Below, in pieces: positions 59,489 through 64,000 of a DNA stretch of 64,000 nt; position 1 is the stretch's first letter; every line of letters begins with the position of its first letter. The notes under the pieces were generated by a model. It searched no databases, was not told where the DNA came from, and worked only from the letters and a program-made list of their open reading frames with translations. The translations under genes were made by a program, and so were the position numbers. Source of the stretch: Kitasatospora purpeofusca (lineage in GTDB: Bacteria; Actinomycetota; Actinomycetes; Streptomycetales; Streptomycetaceae); NCBI RefSeq assembly GCF_000718025.1, contig NZ_JODS01000025.1, forward strand, positions 119,332 to 183,331, written 5' to 3'.

Positions 59489-62047
59489 GTGGTCACCGCG
59501 CGCGCAGCCGCCACCTTCGAACCCGTGGGCCGGTCGGCCTCCGCCGCCCGCGCCTTCGTCCGGGACGCGCTGCTGGGCTGGGGCCTGCCCGAGGTCGTCG
59601 ACGACGCCGTGGTCCTGGTCAGCGAACTCGTCACCAACGCCGTCGTGCACGCCGGCACCGCCGCCGAGGTCTGCTGCCTGCGCGAGGACGGCACGGTCAG
59701 GATCGAGGTCACCGACCACCACCCCGAACGCGGCCTGCCCACCTTCGCCGACGTCCCCACCACCGCCTCCGACCACTACGCCGACGCCGACGGCGAGGGC
59801 GGCCGGGGCCTGCTGATGTGCGCCGCCCTCGCCGAACGCTGGGGCGTCGAGTACGGCTCCGGCCGCAAGACCGTCTGGTTCCGGCTCGCCCTGCCCGCGC
59901 ACACCGCCGGCACCCGCTACGCGCTGCCCGCCGCCCCCGGCGGCGAACTGCCCCGCAGCAGCGGCCCGGTGCACGTCGCCGTCGTCCAGCTCGACGACGA
60001 CGGCCGGGTACTCGCCTGGAACCCCGACGCCGAGGCGCTGTTCCAGCACCCCGCCGACACCGTGCTCGGCCGCCCCTGGGCCGACCTCGCCGTCTGGCCG
60101 CAGCCCGCCGAGGCCGGCCTCGGCCTCGCCGCCACCCTGCGGCTCGCCCGCTGGGAGGGCGGCTACGCGCTGCGCCGCGCCGACGGCACCACCGTCGACG
60201 TCTACGGCGTCCAGGTCCGCCTGCGCGACACCGACGGCACCCCGTCCACGCTCTGCCTGCTGGTCCTCGACGACGAGCGCGCCGTCCTGCGCTCCCCCGC
60301 CCGCGCCCTGCCCGGCGACCGCGCCGAACCGGCACCCCGGCTCGACCTGCTGGCCGGCCTCGCCAGCGGCGAGGACCTCGACACCCTGCTGCAGCACACC
60401 GTCGAACGCGCCCGCGACCTGCTCGACGCCGACGCCGCCTACCTGCTGCTCACCACCGAGGACGAGACCGAGTTCGAGCTCCGCGCCACCACCGGACTGC
60501 CCGCCGCGATCCGGCCGCACACCCGCTTCCCGGTCGACACCGGCAACCGCTACGACTCGCCCCGCCTCCCCTCGGTGCACGAGGACCTCACCGCCCGGCC
60601 CACCGGCCGCAGCGTCCTGGACGGCAGCGCGCTGCGCTCCCTGCTCACCGTCCCGCTCAAAGTGGAGGGCCGGCTGATCGGCTCGCTCGGCATCGCCACC
60701 GCCGCCCCCGGCCGCTACGACAACGAGGACGCGCTGCGGCTGCAGTCCGCCGCCGACCGGCTCGCCCTCGCCGTCGAGTCCACCCGGCTCACCGAGCTCG
60801 AACGGCTGCGCCGCGGCTCGCTGTCCTTCCTGGTCGAAGCCTCCGACCTGCTGGCCGGCACCCTCGAACACGAGCAGACCCTCGCCCTGATGGCCCAGAT
60901 GGCCGTCCCCACCCTCGCCTCCTGGTGCGCCGTCTACACCAACGGCGACCACGGCGCCCCCGCCTCGCTGGCCTTCGTCCTGCACGAGGACGAGGACCGG
61001 ATCGACCCGCTGCGCGCCCTGCTCGACAAGACCGCCGCCCCGGACACCGGCCCCACCCACGGCGCCCGCTTCTGGGCCGGCCCCACCGAGACCGCCGACG
61101 GCAGCGGCTTCGCCGACGAGCCCGGCCTCGGCGGCCTCCTCGGCGAGACCGTCGTCCTGCCACTGACCGCCCGCAACCGGGTGATCGGCCTGCTCGCCCT
61201 CGGCACCCCGGCCGGCGTCCGGTTCCGTCAGGAGGTCCTGGAACTCGCCGAGGACCTCTCCCGCCGGGCCGCCCTCGCCCTGGACAACTCCCGGCTCTAC
61301 TCCGAGCGCACGGCCACCAGCCAGGCCCTGCAGCGCAGCCTGCTGCCGCCGGACCTGCCCGACATCCCGGGCGTCGAGGTGGACGTCTACTACCAGGCCG
61401 CCGGCGAGGGCAACGAGGTCGGCGGCGACTTCTACGACCTCTTCCCGATCCGCGAGGGCACCTACGGCTTCGCCATCGGCGACGTCTGCGGCACCGGCCC
61501 CGAGGCCGCCTCGGTGACCGGCCTCGCCCGGCACTCGCTGCGACTGCTCGCCCGCGAGGGCCTGGACGCCCCGCAGGTCCTCAGCCGGCTCAACACCGCC
61601 ATCCTGGACGAGGGTTCGCGCAGCCGCTTCCTCACCCTGCTCTACGGCGAGCTGACCCCCCGCCCCGACGGCAGCACCGAACTCTCCATGGTCTGCGCCG
61701 GCCATCCGCTGCCCCTGCGGCTGCGCACCGACGGCCGGGTCGACCGGGCCGCCACCCCGCAGCCGCTGCTCGGCGTCATGGACGAACTCGACCTCACCGC
61801 CGAGCACCTGGTGCTCCACCCCGGCGAGGTCCTGCTCTGCGTCACCGACGGCGTCACCGAGCGCCGCGAGGGCCTGCGGATGCTGGGCGACGACGGTCTC
61901 GCCGAGGTGCTCACCGGCTGCACCGGCCTCACCGCCGGGGCGGTCGCGCTGCGCGTGCAGCGGGCGGTCGAACGCTTCGCCCCCGAGCCGCCGTCCGACG
62001 ACATGGCCATCCTCACCCTGCGGGTGCCCACCCAGCGGACCACCTGA
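59489..62047 (+). CDS. osaC: OsaC: RsbW-like ATPase / PAS / GAF / PP2C phosphatase
   Basis: The 852-residue multidomain protein starts with an HATPase_c anti-sigma-like domain (VVLVSELVTNAVVHAG, EGGRGLLMCAALAERWG). PAS (VLAWNPDAEALFQHPADTVLG) and two GAF domains follow. The SpoIIE/PP2C phosphatase has metal-binding residues in GGDFYDLF, IGDVCGTG, CVTDGVTERR and SDDMAILTL. In S. coelicolor the equivalent gene next to osaAB, osaC, modulates sigma-B after osmotic stress. GTG 59489 follows AGAGGAG at 10-bp spacing. It is divergent from osaA. Confidence 0.88.
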   Translation: MVTARAAATFEPVGRSASAARAFVRDALLGWGLPEVVDDAVVLVSELVTNAVVHAGTAAEVCCLREDGTVRIEVTDHHPERGLPTFADVPTTASDHYADADGEGGRGLLMCAALAERWGVEYGSGRKTVWFRLALPAHTAGTRYALPAAPGGELPRSSGPVHVAVVQLDDDGRVLAWNPDAEALFQHPADTVLGRPWADLAVWPQPAEAGLGLAATLRLARWEGGYALRRADGTTVDVYGVQVRLRDTDGTPSTLCLLVLDDERAVLRSPARALPGDRAEPAPRLDLLAGLASGEDLDTLLQHTVERARDLLDADAAYLLLTTEDETEFELRATTGLPAAIRPHTRFPVDTGNRYDSPRLPSVHEDLTARPTGRSVLDGSALRSLLTVPLKVEGRLIGSLGIATAAPGRYDNEDALRLQSAADRLALAVESTRLTELERLRRGSLSFLVEASDLLAGTLEHEQTLALMAQMAVPTLASWCAVYTNGDHGAPASLAFVLHEDEDRIDPLRALLDKTAAPDTGPTHGARFWAGPTETADGSGFADEPGLGGLLGETVVLPLTARNRVIGLLALGTPAGVRFRQEVLELAEDLSRRAALALDNSRLYSERTATSQALQRSLLPPDLPDIPGVEVDVYYQAAGEGNEVGGDFYDLFPIREGTYGFAIGDVCGTGPEAASVTGLARHSLRLLAREGLDAPQVLSRLNTAILDEGSRSRFLTLLYGELTPRPDGSTELSMVCAGHPLPLRLRTDGRVDRAATPQPLLGVMDELDLTAEHLVLHPGEVLLCVTDGVTERREGLRMLGDDGLAEVLTGCTGLTAGAVALRVQRAVERFAPEPPSDDMAILTLRVPTQRTT

Positions 62048-62128
62048 GCCCGACCGGGCCTGTCCGACCGGCTGTCGCAGCCTGAACGATCCGCGACGGG
62101 CCGGCGACACAAAATGTGCGATTCACAA

Positions 62129-62156
62129 GGGTACAAGCCCGCTCACCGTGGGTACA
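62129..62156 (+). promoter_or_regulatory. GGGTACA direct repeats upstream of the acetate permease gene
   Basis: GGGTACA occurs at 62129-62135 and 62150-62156, 21 bp apart (two helical turns), preceded by the dyad TGTG-CGATT-CACA (62115-62127). They lie about 190 bp before the permease start. This may be a regulator site. GGGTAC resembles a sigma-B -10, but no GNNT -35 lies at the right distance. Confidence 0.35.
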
Positions 62157-62344
62157 CCGATCTCACCGGGGAATCCCCCGGAGGGGACGTGACCAGCGGC
62201 TCTTTCGCTGGCCCAGCTTTCTGACCGCAGCCGTCGCACGCTCCAGCCGTGCGCACCCGGCGCGGTCGCGCGCCTTCACCTCATCGAAACTCATCCCGCG
62301 TTCACTGCGCCCTTGCGCGCGCCCATGAGTGAAAGGAGCCTCCG

Positions 62345-62908
62345 GTGAGCAATGAAGCTACCGGGGCACTGAACGCCCGCTCCACCGGCGCCGACGCGGG
62401 TAACCTCGGTTACCTCGCACTCGGCCTGACCCTCCTCGCCTACGGCGTTCTCTCGACCGGCCTGTTCAGCGGCACAGCCGCGGCGAACTCGGCCCATCTC
62501 GCCCACATCCTCGGCGGCATCACCCTGTTCGTCGCCGGCCTCTGGCAGCTCCGCGGCGGCGAGGGCTTCACCGGGACGGCCTTCACCAGCCTCGGCGCCT
62601 TCTGGGCCACCTGGTCCACGGCCTCCGGCGCCGGCAAGAACGCGGCCGGCCTGTTCCTGCTGCTGTGGGCCCTGCTCGCACTCACCCTGACCGCGGCCAG
62701 CTGGAACGCCGGTCTGCTCAGCCGCGCGGTCTACGGCCTGCTGACGGTCTCGCTGTTCCTCTCCGCGATCGCCACCTTCAACACCTCCGGCGGCCTCGCC
62801 AAGGCGGCCGGCTGGATCGCCGCAGCCTCCGGGCTGGCGGCCTGGTACTGGGCCACCGCGTCGCTGACCAACAGCGCGTGGGGCCGTGACGCCCTGCCGG
62901 TCAAGTAA
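62345..62908 (+). CDS. Acetate/succinate transporter, GPR1/FUN34/YaaH (AceTr) family
   Basis: The 187-residue product has six membrane segments in the AceTr pattern, starting with LGYLALGLTLLAYGVLSTGLF. The segments HILGGITLFVAGLWQLRGGEGFTGTAFTSLGAFWATW (in order) and LTLTAASWNAG are typical. Related SatP proteins import acetate and succinate by proton symport. GTG 62345 follows AAGGAG at good spacing. The leading NPAPVGL-type motif of SatP is altered here to GNLGYL, so substrate preference is uncertain. Confidence 0.87.
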   Translation: MSNEATGALNARSTGADAGNLGYLALGLTLLAYGVLSTGLFSGTAAANSAHLAHILGGITLFVAGLWQLRGGEGFTGTAFTSLGAFWATWSTASGAGKNAAGLFLLLWALLALTLTAASWNAGLLSRAVYGLLTVSLFLSAIATFNTSGGLAKAAGWIAAASGLAAWYWATASLTNSAWGRDALPVK

Positions 62909-62977
62909 CGGCGGGTGCACCGGTGGGCCGGACCCTCCCCCCACGGGGCCCGGCCCACCGGCATGCCGCGCGCCCGC

Positions 62978-63832
62978 TCAGCCGCGGGCACCCACCCGGT
63001 CCCGTCCGGCCTCCGGCCGGACGTCCGCCGTGCTCCGGGCCCGCCAGCGCGCGAAGCCGCTCTGCGCCGCGTACGCCAGCAGCAGGATCGCCACCGCGAC
63101 CAGACCGTCCGCCCAGAAGTGGTTGGCCGTCACCACCACGACCGCGACCGTCAGCACCGGGTGCAGCACCATCAACCAGCGCAGCGGGCTCCGCGAGACC
63201 CGCACCACCGCGACCGCCACCAGCACGCACCACGCCACATGGACGGACGGCATCGCCGACAGCTGCGCGGCCTGCACCAGCCCGCCGACCCCACCGCCGT
63301 ACACCGACTGCCCGTACTCCGCCGCGACGTCGACGAACCCCTTCTCCGGCAGCATCCGGGGCGGCGCCACCGGGATGAACTGGACGGCCAGACAGACCGC
63401 CGTCGTGATCACCACCGTGGTCCGCACCCAGGCGTACCGCTCCCGGTGTCTGAGGAAGACCCAGACCAGCACCGCGATCATCACGGTGAAGTGCATCGAC
63501 GCGTAGTAGTAGTTCGCGAGCTTCACCAGCACCGGGTACGGCGTCACCGCCGACTGCCAGGAGGCTTCGTCCGGCAGCCCGGCCGCCAGTTCCGTCGCGT
63601 GGATCCAGCGGGCGCGGTCCAGGGCGTGTTCGGTGCTCATCAGCGAGAGGCGTCCGACCAGCTGCCAGAGCGAGAACAGCGCGAGCAGGGTGCCGGCCTC
63701 CCGCAGGACCGTCGAGACACCGGGCCGCCGCACCCGGGCCGCCACGAACGAGCCCCCGTAGAGCACGGCCGCGGTACCCCCGGCGGACTGCCAGGTAAGC
63801 GTCAGGTTCTGCAACGGTTCGTGCCTCTCCAC
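62978..63832 (-). CDS. PAP2-superfamily membrane phosphatase
   Basis: The 284-residue membrane protein has about six segments and the PAP2/inositolphosphotransferase motifs: PRMLPEKG, AMPSVHVAWC with the catalytic His, and ANHFWADGL. It may dephosphorylate a lipid phosphate or transfer a head group. GTG 63832 has no clear ribosome site; TTG 63814 has GGAGAGG at 9 bp and is a good alternative. Only 32 bp separate the start from the rRNA terminator, so no independent promoter fits easily. Confidence 0.85.
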   Translation of the reverse strand: MERHEPLQNLTLTWQSAGGTAAVLYGGSFVAARVRRPGVSTVLREAGTLLALFSLWQLVGRLSLMSTEHALDRARWIHATELAAGLPDEASWQSAVTPYPVLVKLANYYYASMHFTVMIAVLVWVFLRHRERYAWVRTTVVITTAVCLAVQFIPVAPPRMLPEKGFVDVAAEYGQSVYGGGVGGLVQAAQLSAMPSVHVAWCVLVAVAVVRVSRSPLRWLMVLHPVLTVAVVVVTANHFWADGLVAVAILLLAYAAQSGFARWRARSTADVRPEAGRDRVGARG

Positions 63833-63864
63833 CGAGCTCGGACATGGTGGGGAGACGTTAACGC

Positions 63865-63900
63865 AAAAAGACCCCCTCCTGAACCGGAGGGGGTCTTTTT
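63865..63900. terminator. rRNA-operon terminator
   Basis: AAAAAGACCCCCTCC (63865-63879) pairs perfectly with GGAGGGGGTCTTTTT (63886-63900) around a 6-nt loop. Read on the minus strand it ends in a T-tract, an intrinsic terminator just after the 5S gene. The A/T-tracts on both sides make it usable from either direction. Confidence 0.93.
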
Positions 63901-63909
63901 GGAATGATT

Positions 63910-64000
63910 GTTCGGCGGCGTCCTACTCTCCCACAGGGTCCCCCCTGCAGTACCATCGGCGCTGTGAGGCTTAGCTTCCGGGTTCGGAATGTAACCGGGC
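63910..64000 (-). rRNA. rrf: 5S ribosomal RNA, 3' part
   Basis: The reverse complement gives the conserved 5S core with CATTCCGAACCCGGAAG, TAAGC, CGCCGATGGTACTGC and GGGAGAGTAGG, ending near GCCGAAC. The gene continues beyond the right edge of the window; the visible part is about 91 of 117-120 bases. An rRNA operon therefore runs leftward into the window. Confidence 0.95.

Noticed and set aside
62115..62127. CRP or Rex site before the acetate permease
   Set aside because: The half-sites TGTG and CACA are 5 bp apart; CRP and Rex sites need 8 bp between those tetramers.

Overview
The window is a high-GC actinomycete chromosome segment, almost certainly from the Streptomycetaceae (Streptomyces or Kitasatospora). 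The evidence is the heavily G/C-biased third codon positions, frequent GTG/TTG starts, and a set of neighbours that I recall together from the S. coelicolor core chromosome: nrdRJ, lexA, hflX, rshA, dapF, miaA, miaB, gluRK/gluABCD, recA-recX, clgR, pgsA, rimO, ftsK and osaABC. About 43 protein genes are supported. The window cuts nrdJ at its left end and a 5S rRNA gene at its right end. There is no CRISPR array, prophage, insertion sequence or tRNA that I can see.

Left part (1-12.9 kb): nrdR-nrdJ (class II ribonucleotide reductase and its repressor) is divergent from lexA. Their shared intergenic region holds a tandem NrdR-box pair and one good and one weaker LexA/SOS box. Next, on the minus strand, is a compact four-gene NRPS-independent siderophore operon with the same gene set as aerobactin iucABCD: two IucA/IucC synthetases, an IucB-like acyltransferase and an IucD-like N-hydroxylase. 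An iron box lies upstream of it. It ends 12 bp before a dinG-type Fe-S helicase gene, so the helicase may belong to the same transcript. A secreted V8/trypsin-like lipoprotein protease follows.

Middle part (13-37.5 kb): hflX, rshA (ppGpp metabolism), dapF, a membrane protein, miaA, an orphan MT0933-type antitoxin-like gene, a LigB-like dioxygenase, miaB and an orphan TAXI binding protein. Then comes the glutamate sensing and uptake locus: gluK-gluR divergent from gluABCD, with a symmetric operator-like site on the gluA promoter and a strong hairpin between gluB and gluC. A FAD monooxygenase, RNase Y, recX, recA and an AI-2E-type exporter follow. The recA promoter has an SOS box exactly in its 17-bp spacer.

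Right part (37.5-64 kb): a DUF3046 gene, a GNAT acetyltransferase, a membrane-anchored subtilase, a full-length Lhr helicase, clgR, cinA/pncC, pgsA, rimO, a RodZ-like protein and ftsK. After these is the osmoadaptation cluster osaB, osaA (a giant hybrid kinase with a HAMP-repeat array) and osaC (RsbW-like/PP2C protein, divergent from osaA). A GPR1/FUN34/YaaH acetate permease and a PAP2 phosphatase lie before the terminator and 3' part of an rRNA operon running on the minus strand.

The genes fall into a few themes: DNA damage (lexA, recA, recX, dinG, ftsK), nucleotide supply, tRNA and ribosomal protein methylthiolation (miaA, miaB, rimO), stringent and osmotic stress (rshA, osaABC, clgR), and nutrient acquisition (siderophore, glutamate, acetate). 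I did not find an obviously undescribed multi-gene system. The most interesting points are the aerobactin-type operon with dinG at its tail, the regulatory architecture at nrdR/lexA/recA/gluA, the HAMP array, and the long RecX and LexA N-terminal extensions.
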